In this document: positions 26,341-38,016 of the stretch, piece by piece
Layout of the letters: each line of letters opens with the position of its first letter
How positions within the stretch are numbered: the stretch's first letter is position 1
DNA from: an uncultured Elioraea sp.
GTDB lineage: Bacteria > Pseudomonadota > Alphaproteobacteria > Acetobacterales > Acetobacteraceae
Direction of reading: 5' to 3'
NCBI GenBank assembly: GCA_937928775.1
Contig: CALFVI010000039.1
Coordinates: 1 to 43,359, forward strand
Length of the DNA: 43,359 bases
Notes under the pieces: generated by a model
What the model was told of the DNA's origin: nothing
The model's input: only the letters and a program-made list of their open reading frames with translations
Databases searched by the model: none
Program-made: the position numbers and the translations under genes

Positions 26341-27492
26341 GTGCAACAGGCCAACATCGCCCGTCCCGGCTCTGCCGAGCCCTGGCGCGACCCCGAGGCG
26401 GAGCCTTACGTGCGCATCCTCAACGTCACCAAGCGCTTTGGCGCGACGGTGGCGGTGGACGATGTCTCGCTCGACATCTATCGCGGCGAACTGTTCGCCC
26501 TGCTCGGCGGCTCTGGGTCTGGCAAGACGACGCTTCTGCGCATGCTTGCTGGCTTCGAACGGCCCGATTCGGGCCGCATCCTGCTCGATGGCCAGGATGT
26601 TGCCGATGTTCCGCCCTACGAGCGGCCAGTGAACATGATGTTTCAATCTTATGCACTCTTTCCGCACATGACGGTGGAGCAGAACATCGCCTTTGGGCTG
26701 AAGATGGACGGGCTACCGAGAGCGGAGATCCGTGATCGCGTGGCGGCAATGCTCGAACTCGTTCAGCTGAAGGGTTTCGAGAAGCGCCGCCCGCACGAAC
26801 TGTCGGGCGGCCAGCGCCAGCGCGTCGCACTCGCCCGCTCGCTGGTCAAGCAACCGAAACTGCTGCTGCTTGATGAGCCCTTGGGCGCGCTCGACAAAAA
26901 CTTGCGCGAGCAGACCCAGTTCGAACTCGTCACCATCCAGGAGAAGCTCGGCATCACCTTCATCATGGTCACGCACGACCAGGAGGAGGCGATGACCATG
27001 GCAACCAGGCTCGCGGTGATGAACCACGGCTATCTCGCCCAGGTCGGCACGCCGGCCGAGGTGTATGAGTATCCCCAGTCGCGGTTCGTTGCCGAATTCC
27101 TTGGCACCGCCAACGTGTTCGAGGGCCTGATCAAGGCGGAAGGGCCAACAGGGGCGCTGATCGAATCGACCGAATTCGATGCGTTCTTCCAGAGCGACAC
27201 CGATCCGCCGAAACCAGAAGGCGCGCGCGTGTTCGTCGCCGTCCGCCCTGAGAAGATGCGCATCCGCCGCGCCGAAGCGGGCGAACTCTCGGGCACCAAT
27301 CGGCTGATCGGCACCGTGCGCGACATTGCTTACTATGGCGACTTCTTCATGTTCGTGGTCGACCTGCCGGAGGGGAAGAGCATTCGGGTCAGCCGCCCGA
27401 ACCTTGCGCGCCTCACTGAACTGCCGATCACCTGGGACGATCGCGTGGCGGTGGAGTGGGAGCCCTTCGCCACGGTGGTGCTGCCGGAATGA
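26341..27492 (+). CDS. potG: Polyamine ABC transporter ATP-binding protein
   Basis: The 383-residue ATPase closely follows E. coli PotG in order and wording: Walker A GGSGSGKTT (about residues 56-64), Q-loop MMFQSYALFPHMTVEQN, signature LSGGQRQRVALARSL, Walker B LLLLDEPLGALD and MVTHDQEEAMTMA. A C-terminal TOBE-like domain includes VAVRPEKMRI. The GTG start gives an N-terminus of the right length, but no good ribosome site is visible. A second GTG 23 codons on is an alternative. The stop codon overlaps the next start (ATGA). Confidence 0.95.
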   Translation: MQQANIARPGSAEPWRDPEAEPYVRILNVTKRFGATVAVDDVSLDIYRGELFALLGGSGSGKTTLLRMLAGFERPDSGRILLDGQDVADVPPYERPVNMMFQSYALFPHMTVEQNIAFGLKMDGLPRAEIRDRVAAMLELVQLKGFEKRRPHELSGGQRQRVALARSLVKQPKLLLLDEPLGALDKNLREQTQFELVTIQEKLGITFIMVTHDQEEAMTMATRLAVMNHGYLAQVGTPAEVYEYPQSRFVAEFLGTANVFEGLIKAEGPTGALIESTEFDAFFQSDTDPPKPEGARVFVAVRPEKMRIRRAEAGELSGTNRLIGTVRDIAYYGDFFMFVVDLPEGKSIRVSRPNLARLTELPITWDDRVAVEWEPFATVVLPE

Positions 27493-28372
27493 CGCGTCGG
27501 CTGTCGGCAGGCCAGAGGCTTGTCCTTGCCCTGCCTTTCCTCTGGCTCAGCCTCTTTTTCCTCGCCCCCTTCCTCATCGTCGCCAAAATCGCACTGTCTG
27601 AAGGCGCGCTGGGTATCCCTCCCTACGCCCCGGTCTTGCGCTGGACCGACGAGGGCCTCCTCACCATCGTGCTGAACTTGGGCAATCTCGCCACGCTTGT
27701 CTCCGACCCCTTCTATCTCGACGCCTATCTCCGTTCGTTGCGCGTTGCCGCGATTTCCGGCGTGCTCTGTCTCGTTATCGGCTACCCCATGGCCTATGCC
27801 ATCGCGCGCGCGCCGCAGCATCGCCGCAATCTGCTGCTCATGCTCGTCGTGCTGCCGTTCTGGACGAGCTTCCTTCTGCGCGTGATGGCCTGGATCGGGC
27901 TACTCGCCGACAACGGGGTGGTCAACAACCTCCTTCTCGCCGCCGGCGTCGTTTCCCAGCCGATCCCTCTCCTCTACACCGACTTCGCGCTCTACGCCGG
28001 CATCGTCTACTGCTACCTGCCGTTCATGGTGCTGCCGCTCTATGCCACGCTCTCCAAACTCGACCCGGTTCTGCTCGAGGCGGCGGCCGATCTCGGCGCA
28101 CGGCCCTGGCACGCTTTTCTCACCGTCACGCTTCCGCTCTCGCTCCCCGGCATCATCGCAGGATTCATGTTGGTGTTCATTCCAGCGGTGGGCGAGTTCG
28201 TGATCCCGGAACTGCTCGGCGGCCCGGGGGCGCAGCTGATCGGACGCGTCTTGTGGATGGAATTCTTCATCAACCGCGACTGGCCGATGGCCGCGGCGCT
28301 GGCGATCGTCCTTCTTCTTCTGTTGGTGATCCCGATCGCCTGGTTCCAGCACGTGCAGGGCAGGGCGTCGCG

Positions 28373-28376
<4 letters not shown>
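27489..28376 (+). CDS. potH: Polyamine ABC transporter permease PotH
   Basis: The 295-residue inner-membrane permease has six hydrophobic segments, the first at about residues 9-31. The permease-to-ATPase coupling (EAA) loop is LEAAADLGARPWHAFLTVTLP followed by GIIAGFMLVFIPAVGEFVIP. That order is standard for PotB/PotH. It overlaps potG by ATGA and potI by ATGA, so the operon is translationally coupled. Confidence 0.95.
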
Positions 28377-30423
<2,047 letters not shown>

Positions 30424-30445
30424 GCAAAGCCGCAGGGAGGGCAGG

Positions 30446-31648
30446 GTGCCCGCGCTGGCTGCACGACTCGCCGAGGTCGCCGTCTCGGCTTCAGTGACGA
30501 TGACGATGCGCGCGCGGGCGCTGCGGGCAGCTGGCCACCGTGTGATCATCCTCGACATCGGCGAACCGGATTTCGACACCCCCGCGCACGCGATCGAGGC
30601 CGCGTATCGCGCCGCGCTTGCGGGTGACACGCACTACCCGCCGCAGGATGGCACGCCCGCGCTGAAGGAGGCGATCCAACGTAAGTTCGCCCGCGACAAC
30701 GGGCTCGACTATGCGCTGGATGAGATCATGGTGGCGAATGGTGGCAAGCAGATCATCGCCAACGCCTTTCTCGCCACGCTCGATCCCGGCGATGAGGTGG
30801 TCATTCCCGCGCCGTACTGGATTTCGTATGCCGATCAGGCGAAGTTCGCCGGCGGCGTGCCGCGCTTCGTCGCCTGCCCGCAGAACAACGGGTTCCGGCT
30901 GCGGGCCGAGGACTTGGAGGCGGCGATTACGCCGCGCACGAAATGGGTGGTGCTGAACAGCCCGAACAATCCGTCTGGTGCCGCGCTCGGCGAGGCGGAT
31001 CTGCGCGCCATCGCCGAGGTGCTGCGACGCCATCCCCACCTCTGGGTCCTCTCCGACGACATCTACGAACACCTGATCTATGACGGGTTCCGCTTCACCA
31101 CCCTTGCCCAGGTGGCGCCGGATTTGCGCGAACGCGTGCTGACGGTGAATGGCGCCTCCAAGGCCTATGCGATGACGGGTTGGCGCGTGGGTTTCTGCGG
31201 TGGCCCGCGGCCCTTGATCAAGGCGATGGTGAACGTGCAGGGCCAGCTCACCTCAGGTGTGTGCACGGTGGCGCAGGCCGCCGCCGCCGCCGCCCTCGAC
31301 GGCCCGCAGGATGTTCTCCGCGACCGCGCCGCTCTGTATCGACGCCGGCGCGACCTTGTGGTTGCGATGCTGAACGAAGCTCCCGGCATGTCGTGCCATC
31401 GGCCGGAGGGCGCGTTCTATGTCTATCCTTCCGTTGCCGGACTGATTGGACGCACCACGCGGGCGGGGCGTCGCCTCGAGACCGACTTCGATGTGGCGAT
31501 CGCTCTGCTCGAGGAGGCGCATGTTGCGGTGGTGCATGGCGGGGCCTATGGGATGAGCCCCTACATTCGCATCAGCTACGCCACCGACGAGGATAGCCTC
31601 TCCGAGGCCTGCTCGAGGATCATCGAATTTTGCGCCGGCTTGACCTAA
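30446..31648 (+). CDS. Aspartate-type aminotransferase (class I), tandem paralogue
   Basis: The 400-residue product is a diverged duplicate of the preceding gene. Shared blocks include [82 protein letters not shown] and RISYATDEDSLSEACSRI. The catalytic lysine and substrate arginine are both kept, so it is likely active. The GTG start has a strong site (AGGGAGG, 6 nt) and lies 22 bp after the first copy. An upstream extension in the same frame runs antiparallel to nothing recognisable and was dropped. The pair ends the pot-aminotransferase operon. Confidence 0.92.
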   Translation: MPALAARLAEVAVSASVTMTMRARALRAAGHRVIILDIGEPDFDTPAHAIEAAYRAALAGDTHYPPQDGTPALKEAIQRKFARDNGLDYALDEIMVANGGKQIIANAFLATLDPGDEVVIPAPYWISYADQAKFAGGVPRFVACPQNNGFRLRAEDLEAAITPRTKWVVLNSPNNPSGAALGEADLRAIAEVLRRHPHLWVLSDDIYEHLIYDGFRFTTLAQVAPDLRERVLTVNGASKAYAMTGWRVGFCGGPRPLIKAMVNVQGQLTSGVCTVAQAAAAAALDGPQDVLRDRAALYRRRRDLVVAMLNEAPGMSCHRPEGAFYVYPSVAGLIGRTTRAGRRLETDFDVAIALLEEAHVAVVHGGAYGMSPYIRISYATDEDSLSEACSRIIEFCAGLT

Positions 31649-31775
31649 ACCCCAGGCGGGCCCGAGATGGGCAAGGGGGCAGTGCGGGGCTGGCCGCAGT
31701 CGCGCCTTCGCGGTCCGGCTCACCAAGGGCTCGCGGCGCGCCTTGCCGGCACTCTGACAGCGTGCGCCATCGCTC

Positions 31776-32450
31776 TCATCGGCCTTGGCTGCCGCGTGCG
31801 GGCGGGTTCCGGGTCAACAGGAACAGGCCCTGTTCAGCGAACAGGTTGGCCAGGCGGCGATTGCGCCGCCATGGCGTTTTGCGCCCGGCCTCATCCACAC
31901 CAAGCCATTGTTCCACCGTGTATCCTTCTGCCTCGCACAGCGCAAAGAAGTCAGCGATCGTGCAGAGATGGATGTTGGGCGTGTCATACCACGGCCGATC
32001 GAGCACAGAAGTTCGCGGCATGCGTCCTGTGACGAGCAGCTTCCAGCGAATGAGCCAGTGCCCGAAGTTTGGGAACGAGACGATAGCGCGGCGGCCAATG
32101 CGCAGCATCTGCGCCAAAACCTCGCGCGGGCGCTCCGTCGCTTGCAGGGTGCGGGAGAGGATCACGTAGTCGAAGGCCTGGTCCGGGTAGAAGGCGAGGT
32201 CGCTGTCGGCATCGCCATGGATCACCGCAAGCCCTTGCGCGACCGCGGCCGTCACCAGCCCCATGTCGATCTCGATCCCTCGCCCGTCAACCTCGCGTTC
32301 GTGCACCAGGATGTCGAGGAGCGTGCCGTCTCCACAGCCAATGTCGAGGACGCGCGACCCGGGTTCCACCATCTCGGCGATCAGGCGCAAGTCGAGCCGA
32401 TCGGACAGCGGTCGGCCCGAGCGTGTGCCGCCGAGTGGGCTCTCCGGCAT
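31776..32450 (-). CDS. metW: Methionine biosynthesis protein MetW
   Basis: The 224-residue SAM-methyltransferase-like protein has the SAM-binding glycine loop VLDIGCGDGTLLDILV and an acidic strand end (GRGIEIDM). The MetW signature region is VIVSFPNFGHWLIRW-like with the following PNIHLCTIADF. In alphaproteobacteria MetW works together with MetX in homoserine acetylation/methionine synthesis; its exact reaction is unclear. Its ATG shares one base with the metX stop (TGATG), so the two are coupled. Confidence 0.94.
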   Translation of the reverse strand: MPESPLGGTRSGRPLSDRLDLRLIAEMVEPGSRVLDIGCGDGTLLDILVHEREVDGRGIEIDMGLVTAAVAQGLAVIHGDADSDLAFYPDQAFDYVILSRTLQATERPREVLAQMLRIGRRAIVSFPNFGHWLIRWKLLVTGRMPRTSVLDRPWYDTPNIHLCTIADFFALCEAEGYTVEQWLGVDEAGRKTPWRRNRRLANLFAEQGLFLLTRNPPARGSQGR

Positions 32451-33604
32451 CAGCGCCAGCGCTCCGCCGCGCCGTGCAGGAAGCCCGAGACGGTCCGGAA
32501 TAGATCCGGTTCGTCGAGCAGGAAGGCGTCGTGGCCCTTGTCGGAGGCAATCTCAACGAAGGAGACGTTGGCGGCGGCAGCGTTCAGGGCGCGCACGATC
32601 TCGCGGCTCATCGCCGTTGGGAACAGCCAGTCCGAGGAGAACGACACGACGCAGAAGCGAACCGGCGAGTTGCGGAAGGCCGCAGCCAGCGAGCCTCCAT
32701 GTTCCGCTGCGAGATCGAAATAGTCCATCGCGCGGGTGATCGTGAGGTAGGAGTTGGCATCGAAGCGGCGCACGAAGGTAGAGCCCTGATGCTGCAGGTA
32801 TGATTCGACTTCAAAGAGGTCATTGGAGAAGGTGAGCATCGGCCCGGTGCGCAGACGGCGGCCGAATTTGCGCGTCAGCGCCTCCTCGGAGAGGTAAGTG
32901 ATGTGCGCTGTCATCCGCGCCACTGCGAGTCCGCGCGCGGGCACGACGCCGTGTTCCCAATAGCGGCCGCCGTGGAAGTTCGGGTCGGCGTGGATGGCCT
33001 GGCGCCCAATCTCGTGGAAAGCGATGTTCTGCGCCGAGTGATACGCTGCAGTTGCGATCGGGATAGCGGAGAAGACCCGCGTCGGGAAGAGCGACGCCCA
33101 CTCGAGCACCTGCATGCCTCCCATCGACCCGCCGATGACGGAAAACAGCCGTCCGATTCCAAGCGCATCGATCAGCCGCAGCTGCGCGCGCACCATGTCG
33201 CGGATCGTCACCGGCGGGAAGTCGATCCCCCAGGGCCGACCAAGCCCCCTGCCGGTTTCGTCGGTCATCTCCGTGTTTGGCCCCGTCGAGCCCATGCAGC
33301 CGCCGAGCACATTGGCGCAGACGACGAAGAACCTCTCAGTGTCGACGGGACGGCCGGGCCCGACCAGAAGCTGCCACCAGCCGGGCTTGCCGGTGAGAGG
33401 ATGGGTCTCCGCCACATACTGATCGCCGGTCAGCGCGTGGCAAATCAGGATGGCGTTTGACCGCTCCTCGTTCAACCGCCCATAGGTACGGTAGGCGACA
33501 CGCAGGGGCCGGATGTGCACGCCACAGTCGAGCGTGATCCCATCCTCGAAGACCATCGTCTGGTGAACGAGCCCCCGCGCACGGTCGGCTGTGTCTTGCG
33601 TCAT
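32450..33604 (-). CDS. metX: Homoserine O-acetyltransferase
   Basis: MetX is the alpha/beta-hydrolase that activates homoserine for methionine synthesis. The 384-residue product has [26 protein letters not shown], the nucleophile elbow GGSMGGMQ with its serine, and the catalytic Asp/His region ([17 protein letters not shown]). Length is normal. The gene is divergent from chorismate mutase, only 66 bp apart. The leader has a GCTAAG just before the start and a TGCAAGCACG element, faintly like an SAM-II riboswitch, but I could not fold a convincing pseudoknot. Confidence 0.96.
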   Translation of the reverse strand: MTQDTADRARGLVHQTMVFEDGITLDCGVHIRPLRVAYRTYGRLNEERSNAILICHALTGDQYVAETHPLTGKPGWWQLLVGPGRPVDTERFFVVCANVLGGCMGSTGPNTEMTDETGRGLGRPWGIDFPPVTIRDMVRAQLRLIDALGIGRLFSVIGGSMGGMQVLEWASLFPTRVFSAIPIATAAYHSAQNIAFHEIGRQAIHADPNFHGGRYWEHGVVPARGLAVARMTAHITYLSEEALTRKFGRRLRTGPMLTFSNDLFEVESYLQHQGSTFVRRFDANSYLTITRAMDYFDLAAEHGGSLAAAFRNSPVRFCVVSFSSDWLFPTAMSREIVRALNAAAANVSFVEIASDKGHDAFLLDEPDLFRTVSGFLHGAAERWR

Positions 33605-33670
33605 GCCCGATGCTTAGCCCAGCTTTCCAAGGCGAGCCACGGCGTGCTTGCACGAGCGGGCCGTTTCGCT

Positions 33671-34591
33671 ATGCCTCGCCGGTCCATGACGCCCTCCTCC
33701 ACCGACACCGAGCCCAGCCCCCAGTCGGCGCAGAGCCTGGCCAGCATCCGTGCCGAGATCGATCGGCTCGACGATGCCTTGCACGACCTCCTGCTTGCTC
33801 GCGCGGCGCTGGTCGAACGCCTCGCTGCCTCCGGCGCGAAGCGGGGAACGCCGTACCGTCCGGCCCGCGAGGCCAGCATCGTGCGACGGCTGCTGGCCCG
33901 CCATCGGGGGCCTTTTAGCAAGGCGAGCCTGGTCGGGATCTGGCGCGAACTGTTGGTTGGGATGACGGCGATCCAGGCTCCCTTCTCCGTTGTCGTCTGG
34001 AGCCCCGCCCCCGGGTCGGGCTATGTCGCCCTCGCTCGCGAACATTTCGGCACCGCGGTGCCGATCCGCTGGGTGCGCTCAACCGCCCAGGTTCTGCGCG
34101 CCGTCGCCTTGGGCGAGGCCCAGGCGGGACTTTTGCCCATTCCGGTCGATGCCGCCGAGGCGGAAGGAGGCGCCGAACCGTGGTGGGTGAGCCTGATGCG
34201 TGGTGAAGCGTCGGGCATCTCTGTCGTTTGTCGCCTGCCCTTCGTCACGCTCCGCCCCGACGGTGCGCCCAACCTCGCTGCACTCGTGGTCGCGCCCACC
34301 AAGCCAGAGAGTTCGGGAGAAGACCGCTCGCTGGTCGGTTTCGAGGGGCCGGCAGGCATGAGTCGGGCGGCACTTGCCGACCTCGTGTCCGGCGCCGGCT
34401 TCACCCTGCATGCCCTGGTCACGCACCGGACCGACCCGCACCCTGTCCTCTGTCTCGCTGAGGTCGATGGTCTGGTCGAGGCCGACGATGCAAGGCTTGC
34501 AGCACTCGAACGCCTCGGTGCGGCAAACCCGAGCCTGCTCGGCGCGTGGCCGGTGCCGCCGCCGGAACGCGCCTTCGCCCCCTCTGTCTGA
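33671..34591 (+). CDS. Chorismate mutase with a degenerate second domain
   Basis: The 306-residue product begins with an AroQ-type chorismate mutase helix bundle: RAEIDRLDDALHDLLLARAA, then PYRPAREASIVRRLL and the I-W-R-E-L segment of the third helix. The rest (about 100-300) resembles the prephenate-dehydratase-like fold of P-proteins (VVVWSPAPGSGYVALAREHF). I do not see a recognisable TRF motif needed for dehydratase activity, so only mutase activity is inferred. It converts chorismate to prephenate for Tyr/Phe. A later ATG five codons in could be the start. It is followed by hisC and tyrC. Confidence 0.85.
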   Translation: MPRRSMTPSSTDTEPSPQSAQSLASIRAEIDRLDDALHDLLLARAALVERLAASGAKRGTPYRPAREASIVRRLLARHRGPFSKASLVGIWRELLVGMTAIQAPFSVVVWSPAPGSGYVALAREHFGTAVPIRWVRSTAQVLRAVALGEAQAGLLPIPVDAAEAEGGAEPWWVSLMRGEASGISVVCRLPFVTLRPDGAPNLAALVVAPTKPESSGEDRSLVGFEGPAGMSRAALADLVSGAGFTLHALVTHRTDPHPVLCLAEVDGLVEADDARLAALERLGAANPSLLGAWPVPPPERAFAPSV

Positions 34592-34613
34592 CAACCGTCC
34601 GGGACAGTCTGTG

Positions 34614-35723
34614 ATGCCGCCCATGCCTCGCCCCTCAATCCTCGACATTGAACCCTATGTGGGCGGCGAGGCCGTCGTGCCCGGCGTGAAGCGGGTGATC
34701 AAGCTCTCGTCGAACGAAGGCGCGCTCGGCCCCTCGCCGGCGGCGACCGAGGCCTACCGGCGCGAAGCGAGCGCGATCCATCGCTATCCTGATGGCGACT
34801 CGGTCGCACTGCGCGAGGCCATCGGCGCGACCTGGCACCTCGATCCCAAGCGGATCGTCTGCGGCGCCGGCTCTGACGACCTGCTGTGCCTTCTGGCGCA
34901 GGCTTATGGCGGGTCGGGGACGGAAACGATCGTCACCCGGCACGCCTTCGCCATGTACCCGATTTACGCGCGCTATGCCGGGTCGACGGTGGTGACGGTG
35001 GAGGAGCGCGACCTCAGGGCCGACATCGATGCCATCCTCGCCGCGGTCTCTCCCCGCACCAGCCTCGTCTTCCTTGCCAATCCGAATAATCCGACCGGCA
35101 CGTTCCTGCCCTGGAGCGAGATTATCCGTCTGCGCAACGGCCTCCCTGAGCATGTTCTGCTCGTGCTCGATCTCGCCTACGCCGAATATCTGCCCGACCC
35201 GTGCGTGGCCGAGGTGATCCGGCTCATCGATTCCGCCGCGAACACGGTGATGACCCGAACTTTTTCCAAGATCTACGGGCTCGGCGGGCTGAGACTCGGC
35301 TGGGCCTACGGGCCCGCCAACGTTATTGACGTGCTCAATCGCGTGCGAAGCCCGTTCAACGCGTCGCGCCCGGCCCAGGCTGCCGCGATCGCAGCGCTTG
35401 GAGACCGCGATCATTTCGAGGCGAGCCGGTCGCATAATCGCCGGCTTCGCAGCTGGCTTGTCGAGGCCCTCGAGAGTACCGGCGTGGCTGTGCGCGGCGA
35501 GGAGGGCAACTTCGTGGTCGCCGATTTCGGGTCGGTGGGGCGCAGCGCCGAGGCTGCCGATCGCGCGTTCCGAAACCGCGGCATCATTGTGCGCCGCCTG
35601 GCGGGCTATGGCTTGCCGGGTATGCTGCGCATCACCATCGGCACCGCGGCGGAGATGGAGGCGCTGGCCGAGGCGGCGGCGCAATTCATGCAGGGTCTCG
35701 ATCGCGCCCTCTCCCATGGCTGA
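34614..35723 (+). CDS. hisC: Histidinol-phosphate/aromatic aminotransferase
   Basis: HisC-type PLP aminotransferases convert imidazole-acetol phosphate to histidinol phosphate. Those in tyr operons also transaminate prephenate or aromatic keto acids. The 369-residue enzyme has LSSNEGALGPSP, the NPNNPTGT motif, and the PLP lysine in FSKIYGLGGLRLGW. A carboxylate-binding arginine is in GMLRITIGT. GGGACA lies 7 nt before the ATG. The frame overlaps the start of tyrC by 8 bp, and the gene sits between chorismate mutase and prephenate dehydrogenase. An aromatic role is therefore likely in addition to, or instead of, histidine synthesis. Confidence 0.92.
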   Translation: MPPMPRPSILDIEPYVGGEAVVPGVKRVIKLSSNEGALGPSPAATEAYRREASAIHRYPDGDSVALREAIGATWHLDPKRIVCGAGSDDLLCLLAQAYGGSGTETIVTRHAFAMYPIYARYAGSTVVTVEERDLRADIDAILAAVSPRTSLVFLANPNNPTGTFLPWSEIIRLRNGLPEHVLLVLDLAYAEYLPDPCVAEVIRLIDSAANTVMTRTFSKIYGLGGLRLGWAYGPANVIDVLNRVRSPFNASRPAQAAAIAALGDRDHFEASRSHNRRLRSWLVEALESTGVAVRGEEGNFVVADFGSVGRSAEAADRAFRNRGIIVRRLAGYGLPGMLRITIGTAAEMEALAEAAAQFMQGLDRALSHG

Positions 35724-36603
35724 ACCGCTCTTCCGTAGACTCGCTCTGATTGGCGTCGGCCTGATCGGCTCCTCGCTTGCACGCTTCGCCCGCAGTCGCG
35801 ACGATATCGCGGCTGAAGTTGTCGCCACTGCGCGCACCGCAGAGACGCGAGAGAAGGTCCGTCGCCTCCGCCTGGTCGATCATGTGTACGACACGCCGGT
35901 CGAGACGGTGGCCGGCGCTGACTGCGTCGTTCTGTGCACGCCTGTTGGCACTTTTGCCGATCTCGCGGCGGCGATTGCGCCTGGGCTCGCGCGTGACGCC
36001 ATTTTGACTGATGTCGGGTCGACGAAACAGAGTGTGATCCGCGATGTGGGGCCGTATGTGCCGGAGGGCGTGCATTTCGTTCCTGGCCATCCAATTGCCG
36101 GAACAGAACATTCTGGCCCCGAGGCGGGCTTCGCCGAATTGTTCCACGGGCGTTATGCAATCCTCACCCCGCCGCCCGGCACGGATGCGCGAGCAGTCGA
36201 GAAGGTCTCGGAACTCTGGCGTCGCGCCGGGTCGATCGTCGAAGTCATGGAACCGTCGCACCACGACCGGGTGATGGCCATCGTCAGCCATCTTCCCCAT
36301 CTCATCGCCTTCACCATCTGCGGAACAGCGGATGATCTCGAGAACCAGTCGATGAAAGATGTGCTGCGCTTCGCGGCATCCGGTTTCCGCGACTTCACCC
36401 GGATCGCCGCCTCGGATCCGGTCATGTGGCGCGACGTGTTCCTCAACAACCGGGAGGCGCTTCTCGAAATGACTCAACGTTTCATCGAGGACATGACGGC
36501 GATGGCGCGCGCCGTTCGGTGGGGCGAGGCTGACTACATCGTCGACAAGATCGAACGCGGCCGACGGATCCGGCGTGACGTAATCGCGCTGAAACAGGCC
36601 TAA
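35716..36603 (+). CDS. tyrC: Prephenate/cyclohexadienyl dehydrogenase
   Basis: The 295-residue NAD(P)-dependent enzyme makes tyrosine's direct precursor. It has the Rossmann fingerprint ALIGVGLIGSSLARF and LCTPVGTF. Next come the DVGSTKQSVI and GHPIAGTEHSGP motifs with the catalytic histidine, and HLPHLIAFT in the helical C-terminal domain. The C-terminus lacks an ACT domain. Its ATG lies inside the last codons of hisC, so translation is coupled. It closes the aromatic operon. Confidence 0.95.
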   Translation: MAEPLFRRLALIGVGLIGSSLARFARSRDDIAAEVVATARTAETREKVRRLRLVDHVYDTPVETVAGADCVVLCTPVGTFADLAAAIAPGLARDAILTDVGSTKQSVIRDVGPYVPEGVHFVPGHPIAGTEHSGPEAGFAELFHGRYAILTPPPGTDARAVEKVSELWRRAGSIVEVMEPSHHDRVMAIVSHLPHLIAFTICGTADDLENQSMKDVLRFAASGFRDFTRIAASDPVMWRDVFLNNREALLEMTQRFIEDMTAMARAVRWGEADYIVDKIERGRRIRRDVIALKQA

Positions 36604-37145
36604 GCTCGAGCGAAACACGCGGCAACGACGCGCAACAGGTGGCAGGCCTCATCGCGTCTTCTTCCGGGCGCGAAGCTCGCGGCATCAGACGAGCCTTGCC
36701 GCCGCCAGCGACCCGTTTCTCCCGCGTCTGAGCGTCGGCGCGCTCTCCGTTGCCGTCAGCGAACGTGAGCCAGACATCGCCGCCTGATGGCTCGGGCCGC
36801 AGGCCTTCTTCCCGGCCGGCACCATCGCAAACACGGTGCGGGAGCGCGGGCACCCGCGATGGCACCGGTTCGGAGGCCTGGGCTGGCAGCACGCCGACGT
36901 CTTGCGTCTTGCACGACGGGCCGGGGCCGACCAACCCGGCCGCACCCCACCCGACGCGCTGTCCGGGCATGGGATGGGGATCTTCTCGGCGGGGTGGGGA
37001 GAGATGGGAGCGGCTCAGTCGGGAAGGGCGCATGGCTGGCGGAGGGGATGGGATTTGCTTCCACGTTCCGCCGCCCAAGCCATTCAGGCGGTTGCATTTT
37101 CTGCCGCGGGCAGTGTGATACGGCCAAGGCCATCGCGTCCAGCCC
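36604..37145. other. Non-coding gap at the left flank of accessory DNA
   Basis: No convincing gene is seen in these 542 bp. All open frames here are arginine/proline-rich and unlike proteins. The only structure I see is the nested inverted repeat at 36800-36880. The left boundary of the mobile region probably falls in this gap, since core biosynthetic genes end at 36603 and a relaxase begins beyond it. Confidence 0.6.
36800..36880. repeat. Nested imperfect inverted repeat (81 bp)
   Basis: Three paired layers share one centre: CAGGCCT (36800-36806) with AGGCCTG (36874-36880), CCGGCACCATCGC (36816-36828) with GCGATGGCACCGG (36856-36868; two mismatched positions), and GGTGC (36835-36839) with GCACC (36850-36854). 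The layering implies a long RNA or DNA hairpin with internal loops. Function is unknown. Confidence 0.6.
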
Positions 37146-37961
37146 TCAGCGCACGCGCTGATGCGGCTGCGGCGGTCCTGCCGAGGCGGCCTCGTCGATC
37201 ACGGCGGTCAGTGCCTCGTTGAAGGCGCGACGCCACGTCCGGACCTCGGCGTTGAGCGCCTGGCGGGTGGCGTTGCGCAGCGCCGCCGCCACGGGCACGC
37301 CGCGCCGCGCCAGCGCCGCGCGGGCGGGGCCGAGATGCTCGCCACCGAGCATCGGCGGAACGCGCCGCTCCCGCGCCTGCGCGGCGTAAGGGCGGGGGTC
37401 GAGGTCGGCATCTACGCCGATCTCCGCGAGTGCTTCCCGCGCCCGCCGCGCCCACTCCGCCCGCCACGCCCGCAGGTGCCGCCCCCCAGTCTTCCGGTCG
37501 TCCAGTTCGCGCGTCTTCGCGGTGAGGCGCAGGCCGTCGCTGCGCCGGGTCGTCAGCAGGATGTGGCCGTGCAGGTTGCGCCGGTCGCCATCCCGGCCCG
37601 GCAGATGGAGCGACCAGTCGGCGGCGCAGCCGTGGCGCTTGGCGATCCATTCGGCCCAGTCGCGCAGCAGCGCGGCGGCCCGCGCCGGCGGCAGTTCGTG
37701 CGGAATGGTGATCACCACTTCGCGCGCCACGGTGGCGTCGCGCCGCCGCTCCGCCTGCTCCGCCGCTGCCCAGAGCGCGCCGCGGCTGCCGGTCCAGCCG
37801 ATGAGGCCGCTCGCCGCGACGCCACGCTTGCGCAAGTAGTCGTGCCGCTCGCCGGTGCGCGGGTCGTCGAGCGCGACGGCGGCGCGGTAGGCCGCGGCTG
37901 CGATGGCCGTGCGGCCTGCCGAGCGTCGGATGGTGCTGGTGCGCATGTAGAGGATCGCCAC
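37146..37961 (-). CDS. MobA/MobL (MOBQ) family relaxase
   Basis: The 271-residue protein begins with the conserved MobA/MobL N-terminus (MAILYMRTSTIRRSAGRTAI), including a tyrosine. It has the metal-binding histidine region in DRRNLHGHILLTTR. Relaxases nick oriT and lead DNA transfer. It is shorter than typical MobA/TraA proteins: the helicase or primase domains are absent, so mobilization would need helper functions. The C-terminus is alanine/arginine-rich. It diverges from a small coiled-coil gene; the gap holds a candidate oriT. Confidence 0.85.
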   Translation of the reverse strand: MAILYMRTSTIRRSAGRTAIAAAAYRAAVALDDPRTGERHDYLRKRGVAASGLIGWTGSRGALWAAAEQAERRRDATVAREVVITIPHELPPARAAALLRDWAEWIAKRHGCAADWSLHLPGRDGDRRNLHGHILLTTRRSDGLRLTAKTRELDDRKTGGRHLRAWRAEWARRAREALAEIGVDADLDPRPYAAQARERRVPPMLGGEHLGPARAALARRGVPVAAALRNATRQALNAEVRTWRRAFNEALTAVIDEAASAGPPQPHQRVR

Positions 37962-37984
37962 CCCGTTTCGCTCCCTCCCCGGCG

Positions 37985-38016
37985 TTCGGCGCAGCCGAAT
38001 GCATCCTTGCGCCCTT
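37985..38016 (+). other. Candidate oriT / nic region
   Basis: TTCGGC (37985-37990) and GCCGAA (37994-37999) form an inverted repeat. It is followed 8 nt later by TGCGCCCTT (38008-38016). I recall the RSF1010-type (MOBQ) nick region as an inverted repeat followed by TGCGCCCT, which fits. The location between divergent relaxase and MobC/TraD-like genes is the classical position. Not tested by alignment. Confidence 0.5.

Noticed and set aside
33605..33670. SAM-II riboswitch in the metX leader
   Set aside because: TGCAAGCACG and GCTAAG hint at it, but the 66-bp gap lacks the conserved U-rich segment and I could not pair the full pseudoknot.
36750..37222. Small ORFs in the gap after tyrC
   Set aside because: Arg/Pro/Gly-rich with no ribosome site; they overlap each other in several frames and resemble no protein.
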